DNA from: Lachnospiraceae bacterium UBA7205
GTDB lineage: Bacteria > Bacillota > Clostridia > Lachnospirales > Lachnospiraceae
Direction of reading: 5' to 3'
Assembly: GCA_002490665.1 (NCBI GenBank)
Contig: DKUL01000053.1
Span: 1 to 64,000 of the forward strand
DNA: 64,000 nt
Part shown: positions 23,110-32,118 of the stretch, piece by piece
Layout: the number at the start of each line of letters is the position of its first letter
Position numbering within the stretch: position 1 is the stretch's first letter
Notes under the pieces: generated by a model
Seen by the model: only the letters and a program-made list of their open reading frames with translations
Told to the model about the DNA's origin: nothing
The model's database searches: none
Program-made: the position numbers and the translations under genes

Positions 23110-24231
23110 ATGGAACAGGTAGTAGGGGAGCGGGAAACGGAGCAACAGGTCAGGGGCAGAATAGAAACGGAATTTGACCTCACTGTTCTGCGCGATGCGT
23201 CAGCCCGGATTACGAAAAAAATGTGGGGTGATGAGGCACAGTCGGTGCTGCACCTTACGCCCTGCACCGCGGCGCTTCGCAAAAATCCCTTGGCTTTCCA
23301 CACAAAACGAATGACAAGTATGGCAGATATCGTGCGTGTGGAAACAAATTTTATCAGTATGACATTTACGAAAGAAGCGTATCGTAATAGTGGATGTATG
23401 AGACGGCTGATGTCGGGTGCACTGGAATATCAGGAACAGATGAACATACCTGTGTGCTTTGCGGATACGGACGAGGGAGACTTTTTTGAACACTTTGGAT
23501 TTCATTATATTTATGACAGACCCCGGTATGGGCTGAATGGGTGCGTGATATCGGAGGAGATGCTGGAAAAGGCTGCAAATGGCGGGGTGGTACTGCTGAA
23601 TGGGCAGAATACCGTCTTGAAAGCAGCAGACAGCAGCAGCCTTCTAGCGCTGGGGCATTTTGTCAATGCGAACCTGTGCAGGCGCTATGGTTTTTTTGTC
23701 ATCAGAACTGCGGCTTATTATGAACAGTTCAGAAAAGAACTGCAGGGCACTGGGGGAGACCTGTTTCTGATAGCGGAAAATGAACAGATAAAAGGGTACT
23801 TTGCATATACGAAAAGCGGGGGCGGCAGTATACGTGAAGCTGTTTTTGCAAGTCCGTCTGACAGGGAGCGCTATCTTCTGGAAAATGGGGATAAGAAGCC
23901 GGCCGTCATGGCAAGAATCATCAACCTGCCGGAGATGCTGCGGCATATCTCGGGAAATGTCAAGACGACAATAGCCATCAGGCTTAGTGACCCTGTGCTT
24001 GCAAAAAATGACGGGGACTTCATATGGTATCTTGACGAGGAAGGAAGCTATATGGAGCGTGTGGAGCAGACTGTTTCCACAAGACCGGAAGTAAGCGCGA
24101 CGATAGGTGAATTTACGGCGTTTATTTTTGAATATATAACATTGAAACAAAATGCGAAGTTTGATAATATATACCTAGCAGGTCCGGTGTGGATGAACGA
24201 AAGATATTATACTGGCGGTCGAAAAGACTGA
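23110..24231 (+). CDS. GNAT acetyltransferase, Eis-like, with sterol-carrier-like C-terminus
   Basis: 373 residues from ATG 23110. An N-terminal GNAT-like domain (TFTKEAYRNSGCMRRLMSGA is the acetyl-CoA loop, about 85-104) is followed by a second GNAT-like segment and an SCP2-like domain (KTTIAIRLSDPVLAKNDGDF, about 280-299), the Eis family architecture. Eis enzymes acetylate lysines or aminoglycosides; substrate here is unknown. The last ~11 codons (ERYYTGGRKD and the stop) are supplied by repeat A copy 3, so the original C-terminus was replaced. Confidence 0.85.
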   Translation: MEQVVGERETEQQVRGRIETEFDLTVLRDASARITKKMWGDEAQSVLHLTPCTAALRKNPLAFHTKRMTSMADIVRVETNFISMTFTKEAYRNSGCMRRLMSGALEYQEQMNIPVCFADTDEGDFFEHFGFHYIYDRPRYGLNGCVISEEMLEKAANGGVVLLNGQNTVLKAADSSSLLALGHFVNANLCRRYGFFVIRTAAYYEQFRKELQGTGGDLFLIAENEQIKGYFAYTKSGGGSIREAVFASPSDRERYLLENGDKKPAVMARIINLPEMLRHISGNVKTTIAIRLSDPVLAKNDGDFIWYLDEEGSYMERVEQTVSTRPEVSATIGEFTAFIFEYITLKQNAKFDNIYLAGPVWMNERYYTGGRKD

Positions 24232-24243
24232 CCGCTCAGTATC
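24199..24243. repeat. Dispersed repeat A, copy 3, overlapping the end of the acetyltransferase gene
   Basis: GATATTATACTGGCGGTC, GAAAAGACT, GACCGCTCAGTAT. The arms GCGGTC/GACCGC and ACTG/CAGT pair perfectly apart from one bulged T. The upstream gene uses the TGA inside the repeat as its stop. ACACACAGCC follows, as in copy 1. Confidence 0.85.
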
Positions 24244-24302
24244 ATGTGATACACACAGCCGCATAAGGAAATATGCCGCTTTGCGGCTGCGGCTGGCGCA
24301 AT

Positions 24303-24331
24303 ACTCACGGCAGATTTCATCTGTCGTGAGT
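24303..24331 (+). promoter_or_regulatory. Hairpin in the deoD leader
   Basis: ACTCACG-G-CAGAT pairs with ATCTG-T-CGTGAGT around a two- to three-base loop. It is followed by an A run rather than Ts, so it is not a plus-strand terminator. It sits about 15 bp before the deoD ribosome site and may stabilise or gate the mRNA. Confidence 0.45.
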
Positions 24332-24355
24332 AATAAAAAAAAGGAGGGATGCAGT

Positions 24356-25078
24356 ATGGCACTTGTTACGACACCACATATTAATGCAGATAAGGAGGCC
24401 TTTGGAAAGACGGTGCTGATGCCCGGTGACCCGCTCCGCTCGAAGTTTATCGCGGAGAATTTTCTTGAGAATGCCGTTCTTGTCAATAATATCAGGGGCA
24501 TACAGGGATACACGGGAACGTATCAGGGGACAAAGGTAAGCGTCATGGCGAGTGGCATGGGGATGCCGACAATCGGGATTTATTCCTATGAGCTTTTCAA
24601 CTTTTTTGATGTGGAGAATATAATAAGGATAGGATCGACAGGCGCAATGCAGGAGAAGGTAAAAGTGCGCGACATTGTCTTTGGCATGGGCGCATGTACC
24701 AATTCCAACTATGCAAGCCAGTACAATCTGGGCGGCACATTTGCCCCGGTTGCAAGCTATCCGCTGCTCAAGGAGGCAATTGCACAGGCAGATAAGCTGG
24801 GGGCATCCTACCATGTGGGCAATATCCTTTCGTCAGATACCTTTTATAATGATGACAAGTCGGCGAGCGAAGGATGGCAGAAAATGGGTGTTCTCTGTGT
24901 TGAGATGGAAGCGGCGGCACTGTACATGAACGCTGCGCGGTGCGGCAAAAATGCGCTTGCCATTCTCACCGTTTCCGACAGCCTGGTGACAGGGGAGGAG
25001 ACGACAGCCGAGGAGCGCCAGAATTCTTTTACGCAGATGATGGAAATTGCGCTGGGCACAGCAGTGCGCCTTGGATAA
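24356..25078 (+). CDS. deoD: Purine-nucleoside phosphorylase, DeoD type
   Basis: 240 residues from ATG 24356 (AAAGGAGGG upstream). It splits purine nucleosides with phosphate in purine salvage. Visible: VLMPGDPLRSKFIAENFL (phosphate site, about 21-38), SGMGMPTIGIYSYEL, IRIGSTGAMQ and VCVEMEAAALY-type LCVEMEAAALYMNA (ribose site, about 178-191), and the catalytic Asp in LTVSDSLVTGE. The longer frame from 24281 reads through the leader hairpin and is rejected. Confidence 0.95.
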   Translation: MALVTTPHINADKEAFGKTVLMPGDPLRSKFIAENFLENAVLVNNIRGIQGYTGTYQGTKVSVMASGMGMPTIGIYSYELFNFFDVENIIRIGSTGAMQEKVKVRDIVFGMGACTNSNYASQYNLGGTFAPVASYPLLKEAIAQADKLGASYHVGNILSSDTFYNDDKSASEGWQKMGVLCVEMEAAALYMNAARCGKNALAILTVSDSLVTGEETTAEERQNSFTQMMEIALGTAVRLG

Positions 25079-25102
25079 AATATTTGGCAAATAAAAGATT
25101 GC

Positions 25103-25173
25103 AATTCACATGTGCGCCAATGATTATCAAAATATAAGTTATTGAGGTGTGAATTATAACAGATTTTGGCGCA
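25103..25173 (+). promoter_or_regulatory. Possible pseudoknot in the cysE leader
   Basis: Two interleaved perfect 8-bp complementarities: AATTCACA (25103-25110) with TGTGAATT (25148-25155), and TGCGCCAA (25113-25120) with TTGGCGCA (25166-25173). The order A-B-A'-B' defines an H-type pseudoknot with connecting loops of 2, 27 and 10 bases. It lies 64 bp before cysE. No T-box motif or known riboswitch core was recognised. The arms could instead be protein-binding inverted repeats. Confidence 0.45.
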
Positions 25174-25236
25174 TGATTCCCACTACTTTGGCGTGGATGT
25201 GAAAAGTAACAATAAAAGTCTCAACGGAGGCACGAC

Positions 25237-25914
25237 ATGGGATTGATTAAGAATGTGAGAAATGAGATAAAAGTCATAAGGGAACGCGACCCGGCAATCC
25301 ATTCCAATATGGAAGTGTTTTTGTATCCGAGCTTCAAGGTGATGCTTCATTACAGGGTGGCACACCGGCTGTACAAAAGCGGGCATTATTTCCTTGCCAG
25401 GTGGATTTCCCAGCGCGCTGCCAGAAAGACAGGCATAGAAATACATCCCGGTGCCGAAATCGGAGAGAATTTTTTTATTGACCATGGAAACGGTGTGATT
25501 ATTGGCGAGACGGCTGTGGTGGGCAGCAATGTCACGCTGTACCAGGGGGTGACCCTCGGGGGAACGGGAAAGGAACATGGAAAACGCCATCCGACAATCG
25601 GCGATAATGTCATGATCAGTGCAGGCGCCAAGATTATTGGCTCGTTCAAGGTCGGAGAGAATTCCAAGATTGGCGCGGGAAGTGTCGTGATAGAGGAGGT
25701 TCCGCCAAACTGTACCGTCGTAGGTGTGCCGGGCAGGGTTGTGAAGCGCGATAACCAGAGGCTTGTGCGTGAGGATTTAAACCAGGTGGATCTTCCCGAC
25801 CCGGTAAATGAGGATATCAGGAGTCTCAAGTATGCCAACAGTGAGATGACCAACCGCATACTGGAGCTGGAACAGCAGATAAAGCAGCTGAAGAAGGAAC
25901 TCGGACAAAAATAA
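25237..25914 (+). CDS. cysE: Serine O-acetyltransferase
   Basis: 225 residues. It acetylates serine for cysteine synthesis. The helical N-terminus is followed by the left-handed beta-helix hexapeptide repeats: IEIHPGAEIGENFFIDHGNG (about 68-87, with the catalytic Asp-His), ETAVVGSNVTLYQGVTLGGT, HPTIGDNVMISAGAKIIG, and GVPGRVVKR. The C-terminal ~45 residues form a likely coiled coil (NRILELEQQIKQLKKEL). It heads the conserved Firmicutes order cysE-cysS-mrnC-rlmB-sigH. Confidence 0.96.
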   Translation: MGLIKNVRNEIKVIRERDPAIHSNMEVFLYPSFKVMLHYRVAHRLYKSGHYFLARWISQRAARKTGIEIHPGAEIGENFFIDHGNGVIIGETAVVGSNVTLYQGVTLGGTGKEHGKRHPTIGDNVMISAGAKIIGSFKVGENSKIGAGSVVIEEVPPNCTVVGVPGRVVKRDNQRLVREDLNQVDLPDPVNEDIRSLKYANSEMTNRILELEQQIKQLKKELGQK

Positions 25915-25999
25915 TGGGGGCTTAACGCCTTTCAAACACTACGCTGTTTTATGAACTGCTGCGAAAGTAATACATACATTTTGGAGGTTTTGAGAGAAG

Positions 26000-27421
26000 A
26001 TGGAAAACAAATTGTCCTTTTATAATACATTGACAAGGAAGGTGGAGCCGTTTATTCCAAACGAGGACGGCAGGGTGGCGATGTACACCTGCGGACCGAC
26101 CGTGTACCACTTTGCGCATATCGGTAATCTGAGAAGCTACATTATGGAGGATTTGCTGGAAAAAACGCTTCGCTATATCGGATATGACGTAAAGCGCGTG
26201 ATGAATATAACGGATGTCGGGCACCTCTCCAGCGATGCGGACACAGGTGAGGACAAAATGCTCAAGGGTGCAAAAAGAGAGCATAAGACAGTAATGGAGA
26301 TTGCAAAGTTCTATACGGACGCATTCTTTCAGGACTGTGACAGGCTGAACATCAAAACGCCGGATGTGGTAGAACCAGCGACAAACTGCATTGCGGAATT
26401 CATCCATATGATCGCGGTACTGATGGAGAAGGGCTATGCGTACGAGAGCGGCGGGAATATATACTTTGATACTTCAAGGCTCGGGGAATACTATGTGTTT
26501 TCAAGCCAGAGTGAGAAGGAACTCCTTGTCGGCGTGCGCGATGACGTTGACGAGGATGAGAACAAGAAAAATAAGAGTGATTTTGTGCTCTGGTTCACAA
26601 AGTCAAAGTTTGACGACCAGGAGTTAAAGTGGGACAGTCCGTGGGGGGTAGGTTATCCGGGCTGGCATATTGAGTGCTCCTGCATCAGCATGAAACATCT
26701 CGGGGAGTATATGGATATTCACTGCGGCGGTGTGGATAACATTTTTCCGCATCACACCAATGAGATAGCACAGAGCGAGGCATATCTCGGACATAAGTGG
26801 TGTAATTACTGGTTCCATGTGCATCACCTGAATGACAAGTCAGGCAAAATGAGCAAGTCCAACGGTGACTTCCTGACTGTTTCGCTGCTGGAATCAAAAG
26901 GGTATGATCCGATTGTGTACCGCCTGTTCTGCTTACAGTCGCATTACCGTAAGCCGCTGGAATTCTCCTACGAAGTGCTCGATAATATGAGTGCCGCTTA
27001 TGACAAGCTTGTCAGAAAAATCGGGACGCTTGACAGGACGGGGGATTTGGACCAGGCAAAATTTGATGCATACAGGGCAAAATTTGAGGCGGCGCTCTGT
27101 GATGACCTCAATTCTTCCATGGCGGTTACCGTGCTGTATGATATGCTGAAGGCGGACATGTCGGATGTGACGAAGTTTGCGCTGGCAGAGAGCTTCGACG
27201 AGGTGCTCTCACTGAACCTGACCACGGCACATGCGGCAAAGGAGGCAGATGGCGGCGTGGACGCGGAGCTGGAACAGTATGTGCTCGCAAAGATAGAGGA
27301 GAGAAAGGCGGCAAAGAAGGAGAAGGATTTTGCAAAAGCGGACGCAATCCGGAGCGAACTGATGGAGAAAGGTATTCTGCTGGAGGATACGCGCGAGGGT
27401 GTGAAATGGAAAAAGGCTTAG
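26000..27421 (+). CDS. cysS: Cysteinyl-tRNA synthetase
   Basis: 473 residues, class I synthetase. The HIGH motif appears as FAHIGNLRSY (about 36-45), KMSKS is intact in KSGKMSKSNGDF (about 280-291), and zinc ligands include Cys in MYTCGPTVY and IECSCISMKH followed by the HHTNE motif. A C-terminal helical anticodon region closes the protein. Its stop overlaps mrnC by 16 bp, so translation is coupled. Confidence 0.97.
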   Translation: MENKLSFYNTLTRKVEPFIPNEDGRVAMYTCGPTVYHFAHIGNLRSYIMEDLLEKTLRYIGYDVKRVMNITDVGHLSSDADTGEDKMLKGAKREHKTVMEIAKFYTDAFFQDCDRLNIKTPDVVEPATNCIAEFIHMIAVLMEKGYAYESGGNIYFDTSRLGEYYVFSSQSEKELLVGVRDDVDEDENKKNKSDFVLWFTKSKFDDQELKWDSPWGVGYPGWHIECSCISMKHLGEYMDIHCGGVDNIFPHHTNEIAQSEAYLGHKWCNYWFHVHHLNDKSGKMSKSNGDFLTVSLLESKGYDPIVYRLFCLQSHYRKPLEFSYEVLDNMSAAYDKLVRKIGTLDRTGDLDQAKFDAYRAKFEAALCDDLNSSMAVTVLYDMLKADMSDVTKFALAESFDEVLSLNLTTAHAAKEADGGVDAELEQYVLAKIEERKAAKKEKDFAKADAIRSELMEKGILLEDTREGVKWKKA

Positions 27422-27855
27422 ACGGGCAGAGCCTGCTCTCGCTGATACGCGGGGAATTTGGCAGCGGGGATGTGGATATCAGGACGTACTCGCCGCTTAC
27501 GCTGGCGTACATCGGGGATGCAGTGTTCGAGATGATTGTGCGGACGCTTGTCGTGGAAAAGGGGCAGCGGGCAGCAAACGCACTGCACAGGCATACGACA
27601 AGGATTGTCTGTGCACAGATGCAGGCAAAGCTGGCAGATGCGGTATATGATAGCCTGACGGAGGAAGAACAGGATGTCTACAGGCGGGGAAAGAACACAA
27701 AAATTCATTCCTCGGCGAAAAATGCCAGCCTTGGTGATTACCGGAAAGCAACGGGCTTTGAAGCGCTTTGCGGATATCTGTTCCTGAAAAACGATACTGT
27801 GCGGATCATGCAGATTGTCAGGCAGGCGTTTGAGGCGGCGCAGGTCGAATTATAA
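27406..27855 (+). CDS. mrnC: Mini-ribonuclease III
   Basis: 149 residues, an RNase III catalytic domain without the double-stranded RNA-binding domain. LTLAYIGDAVFEMIVRTLVV (about 30-49) carries the acidic residues of the signature, and EEEQDVYRRGKNTKIHSSAK the second part. In Bacillus it matures 23S rRNA ends. It overlaps cysS by 16 bp, as in other Firmicutes. Confidence 0.95.
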   Translation: MEKGLDGQSLLSLIRGEFGSGDVDIRTYSPLTLAYIGDAVFEMIVRTLVVEKGQRAANALHRHTTRIVCAQMQAKLADAVYDSLTEEEQDVYRRGKNTKIHSSAKNASLGDYRKATGFEALCGYLFLKNDTVRIMQIVRQAFEAAQVEL

Positions 27856-27903
27856 AAATATGAAGCTGAAAGCGTAGGAAAGGACAGAGGTACTGCAATT
27901 GAC

Positions 27904-28644
27904 ATGAGATACGAAGAATTTGTGATAGAGGGCAGGAATGCCGTGACGGAGGCTTTTCGCGCAGGGAAGCCGATTGACAAGCTTTTCATACTGGATGGTG
28001 CGCAGGACGGGCCGATACAGACCATCAAAAGAGAAGCAAAAAAACATGACACCATGATAAAGTTTGTGCCAAAGGAACGGCTCGACCAGCTGAGTGAGAC
28101 AGGGAAGCATCAGGGTGTCATCGCTTACATGGCAGCTTACGAATATGCAGATGTGGAAGATATTCTTGCGGCGGCGCGTGCCAGAAATGAGCCTCCGTTT
28201 ATTATTCTGCTGGACAATATCGAAGATCCCCACAATCTTGGGGCGATTATCAGGACAGCCAACCTTGCAGGGGCACATGGCGTCATTATCCCCAAAAACC
28301 GTGCGGTGGGACTGACTGCCGCTGTTGCAAGAACCTCTGCCGGGGCGCTCAATTACACGCCTGTTGCCAGGGTGACGAACCTTGGAAAGACAATGGACGA
28401 GCTCAAAAAACAGGGCTTATGGTTTGTCTGTGCGGATATGGATGGAACGACCATGTATCAGCTTGACCTGAAAGGGCCGATTGGTCTTGTTATCGGCAGT
28501 GAGGGCGACGGTGTCGGGCGTCTTGTCAGGGAAAGGTGCGACTTTGTTGCATCCATTCCGATGAAGGGGGATATTGACTCGCTGAATGCTTCCGTTGCCG
28601 CAGGCGTGCTTGCATATGAAATTGTCAGGCAGAGAATGATGTAG
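27904..28644 (+). CDS. rlmB: 23S rRNA 2'-O-methyltransferase RlmB (SpoU family)
   Basis: 246 residues. The N-terminal L30e-like substrate-binding domain (VIEGRNAVTEAFRAGKPIDK) is followed by the knotted SPOUT domain: LDNIEDPHNLGAIIRTANLA (about 102-121), GLVIGSEGDGVGRLV (about 197), SIPMKGDIDSLNASVAAGVL (about 217-236). It methylates G2251-equivalent ribose in 23S rRNA. 48 bp after mrnC and 12 bp before sigH. Confidence 0.95.
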   Translation: MRYEEFVIEGRNAVTEAFRAGKPIDKLFILDGAQDGPIQTIKREAKKHDTMIKFVPKERLDQLSETGKHQGVIAYMAAYEYADVEDILAAARARNEPPFIILLDNIEDPHNLGAIIRTANLAGAHGVIIPKNRAVGLTAAVARTSAGALNYTPVARVTNLGKTMDELKKQGLWFVCADMDGTTMYQLDLKGPIGLVIGSEGDGVGRLVRERCDFVASIPMKGDIDSLNASVAAGVLAYEIVRQRMM

Positions 28645-28656
28645 GGATGGGTGCAT

Positions 28657-29277
28657 ATGTCGGAAGGATATGGGGGACTTACAGACGAGGAACTGATAGA
28701 CAGGCTGCGTGACGGTGAGGCGCAGATAACGGATTACATTATGGACAAGTACAAGAATCTTGTGCGCAAAAAAGCAAAGTCCATGTACATACTGGGAGCG
28801 GATAATGACGACCTGATTCAGGAGGGAATGATTGGCCTTTTTAAGGCAGTACGCGATTATGACGCGGGGCGTGATGCCAGTTTTTATACCTTTGCGGATT
28901 TGTGTATTTCGCGTCAGATGTATAATGCAGTACAGGCATCACGCAGGGAAAAGCATGCGCCGCTCAACACATACATTTCGCTCTACGCTGATATGACAGA
29001 AATAGAGGATGGGGGGAATGGGGCAGGGCTTCTCAATGTGATTGCGTCGGAGATAGAGGTCAATCCGGAACAGCTGATGATAGACCGGGAAAATGTGGCG
29101 GATATCGAGGCAATTATAGAAAAAGAGCTGAGCAGTTTCGAGAAACAGGTGCTTGACCTGTATATCACCGGCATGAGCTATTCACAGATTGCAAAAGTAC
29201 TTTCGAGGGATGAGAAGTCCACGGACAATGCATTGCAGAGGCTCAAGGCAAAGCTGCGAAAGGCGTTTAAGCTGTAA
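28657..29277 (+). CDS. sigH: RNA polymerase sporulation sigma factor SigH
   Basis: 206 residues from ATG 28657 (a GTG at 28651 is also possible). Sigma-70 region 2 (NLVRKKAKSMYILGADNDDL, then IQEGMIGLFKAVRDYD) and region 4 (LDLYITGMSYSQIAKVLSRD, then KSTDNALQRLKAKLRKA) are complete. SigH drives early sporulation genes, and its position after rlmB is the conserved one. The usual intervening yacP is absent. This supports a spore-forming lineage, although sigH persists in some asporogenous relatives. Confidence 0.94.
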   Translation: MSEGYGGLTDEELIDRLRDGEAQITDYIMDKYKNLVRKKAKSMYILGADNDDLIQEGMIGLFKAVRDYDAGRDASFYTFADLCISRQMYNAVQASRREKHAPLNTYISLYADMTEIEDGGNGAGLLNVIASEIEVNPEQLMIDRENVADIEAIIEKELSSFEKQVLDLYITGMSYSQIAKVLSRDEKSTDNALQRLKAKLRKAFKL

Positions 29278-29339
29278 TGTGCATTTTGCTGCAGAAATGC
29301 ATCACCTGAAAACGGAAGCAGCAGTAATGGAGATGGGTT

Positions 29340-30956
29340 ATGGAAGAACAGGATAAATACGGCATGCTGAAACGGTATTTTGGCTATGATGCATTCCGGG
29401 ACGGGCAGGAATCGCTGATTGACGGAATGCTCGCGGGAAGGGATGTGTTTGGCATCATGCCAACGGGTGCGGGAAAGTCGATATGCTACCAGCTGCCGGC
29501 GCTGATGCTCCGGGGGATTACGCTGGTCATTTCACCGTTAATCAGCCTGATGAAGGATCAGGTTGCCGCGCTGAACCAGGTCGGTGTGTATGCGGCGTAT
29601 CTCAACAGTTCCCTGACACAGGGACAGTATTTTAAGGCGCTTGATTTTGCCAGAAAGGGAAAATACAAGATTATCTATGTGGCGCCGGAACGTCTCCTCA
29701 CGGATTCATTTCTGGATTTTGCCGTCAATGCGGACATCTCCTGCGTCAGCGTGGACGAGGTTCACTGCGTGTCGCAGTGGGGACAGGATTTCAGGCCGGG
29801 ATACCTGAAAATCGTGGATTTTATAGACAGACTTCCGAAACGTCCGGTTGTCGGTGCCTTTACGGCGACTGCCACAAAGGAAGTCAGGGATGACGTCATG
29901 CGGATACTGAAGCTTAATAATCCAAAGATTGTCACCACGGGATTTGACAGGAAGAATCTGTCCTTCTACGTAAAACATGCAAAGGATAAGAAGGCAGAGC
30001 TGCTGGGGCTACTGCGAAAACACTATGGGGACAGCGGTATCATTTACTGTATAACCAGAAAGCTGGTGGATGAAGTGTATGGGATGCTGTCGGAACGCGG
30101 CGTGGAGGTTTCCAGGTACCACGCAGGAATGACTGACGAGGAAAGGTGCAGGAACCAGGAGGCGTTTATCTATGACCGGACACATGTCATGGTGGCGACA
30201 AATGCGTTCGGCATGGGGATTGATAAACCGGATGTGCGTTTCGTCATCCATTATAACATGCCCAAAAACATGGAAAGCTATTACCAGGAGGCGGGGCGCG
30301 CAGGGCGTGACGGGGAAAAGGCGGACTGCTATCTGCTGTACAGCCCGCAGGATGTACATACAAACCAGTTTTTTATTGAGAATAACCGGGAAAATGAGGA
30401 ACTGAGCGATACGGAACGCGAGCATGTGATGGAGAAGGACAGGGAACGGCTCAAAAAAATGGTCTTTTACTGTCATACGAAATACTGCTACCGCAAATAC
30501 ATGCTTAACTATTTCGGTGAAAAGGCAGACAGCTTTTGCGGGGGATGTGGAAACTGCATCAGGAAGCTTGAGGCAGAGCAGTACCAGGAAAAGCAGGAAA
30601 GATATTCCGGGCGCATCAATGACATGGCAGGGGCAAGGCAGCTTGTACCGGCAGATGGAAAGATAAGGCGCGTTTCCGACAATCCGGAGCTTTATGACCA
30701 GCTGCGACTTTTGCGTAACCGTCTGGCAAAAGAGACGGAGGTTCCGGCATATGTCATCTTTACGGATAAGACATTAAAGGAAATGAGCATGTATCTCCCG
30801 TCATCGCGCGAGGAGCTGCTTGAGATATCAGGCGTGGGGCAGGCAAAGTATGACAAGTTTGGACAGGCATTCATAGACACAATCAACAAATATGCAGATA
30901 GCCATGACACCAGTCAGGAGCCTGTCCGTGCGAAGGCAAAGATTGTGTTTCACTGA
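29340..30956 (+). CDS. recQ: ATP-dependent DNA helicase RecQ
   Basis: 538 residues, superfamily 2. Walker A PTGAGKSICYQLPAL (about 41-55), DEVH box in SVDEVHCVSQWG, motif VI YYQEAGRAGRDG (about 316-327), zinc cysteines in KYCYRK and CGGCGNC, and an HRDC domain at the C-terminus (about 450-520: LRNRLAKETEVPAYVIFTD). The wing helix is short. It unwinds recombination intermediates. It ends 34 bp before the next gene. Confidence 0.95.
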   Translation: MEEQDKYGMLKRYFGYDAFRDGQESLIDGMLAGRDVFGIMPTGAGKSICYQLPALMLRGITLVISPLISLMKDQVAALNQVGVYAAYLNSSLTQGQYFKALDFARKGKYKIIYVAPERLLTDSFLDFAVNADISCVSVDEVHCVSQWGQDFRPGYLKIVDFIDRLPKRPVVGAFTATATKEVRDDVMRILKLNNPKIVTTGFDRKNLSFYVKHAKDKKAELLGLLRKHYGDSGIIYCITRKLVDEVYGMLSERGVEVSRYHAGMTDEERCRNQEAFIYDRTHVMVATNAFGMGIDKPDVRFVIHYNMPKNMESYYQEAGRAGRDGEKADCYLLYSPQDVHTNQFFIENNRENEELSDTEREHVMEKDRERLKKMVFYCHTKYCYRKYMLNYFGEKADSFCGGCGNCIRKLEAEQYQEKQERYSGRINDMAGARQLVPADGKIRRVSDNPELYDQLRLLRNRLAKETEVPAYVIFTDKTLKEMSMYLPSSREELLEISGVGQAKYDKFGQAFIDTINKYADSHDTSQEPVRAKAKIVFH

Positions 30957-30990
30957 TTTTGTGGGAAAGAAATCAAGAAAGGAAAAGAAA

Positions 30991-32079
30991 ATGAAAAGAT
31001 TATTTGCAGGAAGAACATTAAAAAAGACGGCAGCTGTCATAATGGCGGCAGTGACACTTGCAGCAATGCCGGCAAACGGTGTATTGCCGGTATCGACAGT
31101 AAAGGCAGATGAGGTACTGCCGGGTTATGTCAGGAGCGTGTACACCAATGAGCTGGTGCCGGCAGAGCAGACAGTGGTGCGGCCAATTGCAGTCATGATG
31201 CCGACGGACAAGGTTGCACAGCCTTCCTATGGTATCAGCAGCGCGGATGTACTGTATGAAATCATGGAAGAAGGCAATATTTCACGCCAGATGGCAGTGA
31301 TTAGCAACTGGACAGGGCTTTCCAAAATCGGCAATGTCAGGAGCTGCCGTGCATACTATCTGCCGGAGGCTACGGAATGGGATCCGATTCTGATTCATTT
31401 TGGCGGTGTTGTCTATATGAAAGACCGTATTACAGCTCCCGATATCAACAACATATCCGGAACGAACCAGTACGGCGTGGGCGGAGGAGCACCAGGCTCC
31501 AATGCATTTTTCAGGACATCGGACAGAAAAGCGCCGCACAATGCGTACACAACGGCACCCGGTATTGTCAATGCCTGCGCCCAGCTTGGGTATTCGCTGA
31601 ATATCAGGGAAGGATTTTACAATGCGAAGCATTTTACCTTTGCAAACGGCATCAATACGCTTGAACAGTATGGCGCTGCGGCTGCGACCGCAAACGCAAT
31701 TGACCTTTCACAGGTATTTCCATATACAAAGAGCGCATTTGTATACAACCCGGCAGACGGCATGTACTATAAGTCCATCCACGGCAAGGCGCAGACGGAC
31801 GGACTGAACGGGCAGCAGCTGAAATTTGCAAATGTCATTGTACAGAACACAAAGTGGACCACCCTTGACGCGAAGGGATATCTCTACTTCCAGAATATTG
31901 ACAACACAGAAGACGGCTATTATTTTACAAAGGGAAAGTGCATCCACGTGACATGGCAGAAGACAGGGGATTATGCACCAACTGTATATTATGATGACTT
32001 GGGCAATGAGATACAGTTAAACGAAGGCAAGACGTACATTGCAGTGGCACAGAAGGGAAGACCGGTGGCATTTAACTGA
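30991..32079 (+). CDS. Secreted DUF3048 protein (YerB-like)
   Basis: 362 residues from ATG 30991. A signal peptide (KRLFAGRTLKKTAAVIMAAV, AMPANG cleavage region) leads into the N-terminal DUF3048 domain (RPIAVMMPTDKVAQPSYGIS, ADVLYEIMEEGNISRQMAV) and the C-terminal DUF3048_C domain (GKCIHVTWQKTGDYAPTVYY). No lipobox cysteine was seen, so it is probably secreted or wall-associated. Function is unknown. AAAGGAAAAG is the ribosome site. Confidence 0.9.
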   Translation: MKRLFAGRTLKKTAAVIMAAVTLAAMPANGVLPVSTVKADEVLPGYVRSVYTNELVPAEQTVVRPIAVMMPTDKVAQPSYGISSADVLYEIMEEGNISRQMAVISNWTGLSKIGNVRSCRAYYLPEATEWDPILIHFGGVVYMKDRITAPDINNISGTNQYGVGGGAPGSNAFFRTSDRKAPHNAYTTAPGIVNACAQLGYSLNIREGFYNAKHFTFANGINTLEQYGAAAATANAIDLSQVFPYTKSAFVYNPADGMYYKSIHGKAQTDGLNGQQLKFANVIVQNTKWTTLDAKGYLYFQNIDNTEDGYYFTKGKCIHVTWQKTGDYAPTVYYDDLGNEIQLNEGKTYIAVAQKGRPVAFN

Positions 32080-32118
32080 TAGCGCCTGCAGCGGCATGGG
32101 AAAGGACAGGATTGTTGT

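Noticed and set aside
25103..25173. T-box or S-box riboswitch upstream of cysE
   Set aside because: No T-box antiterminator sequence, no SAM riboswitch core and no terminator before the gene were seen.
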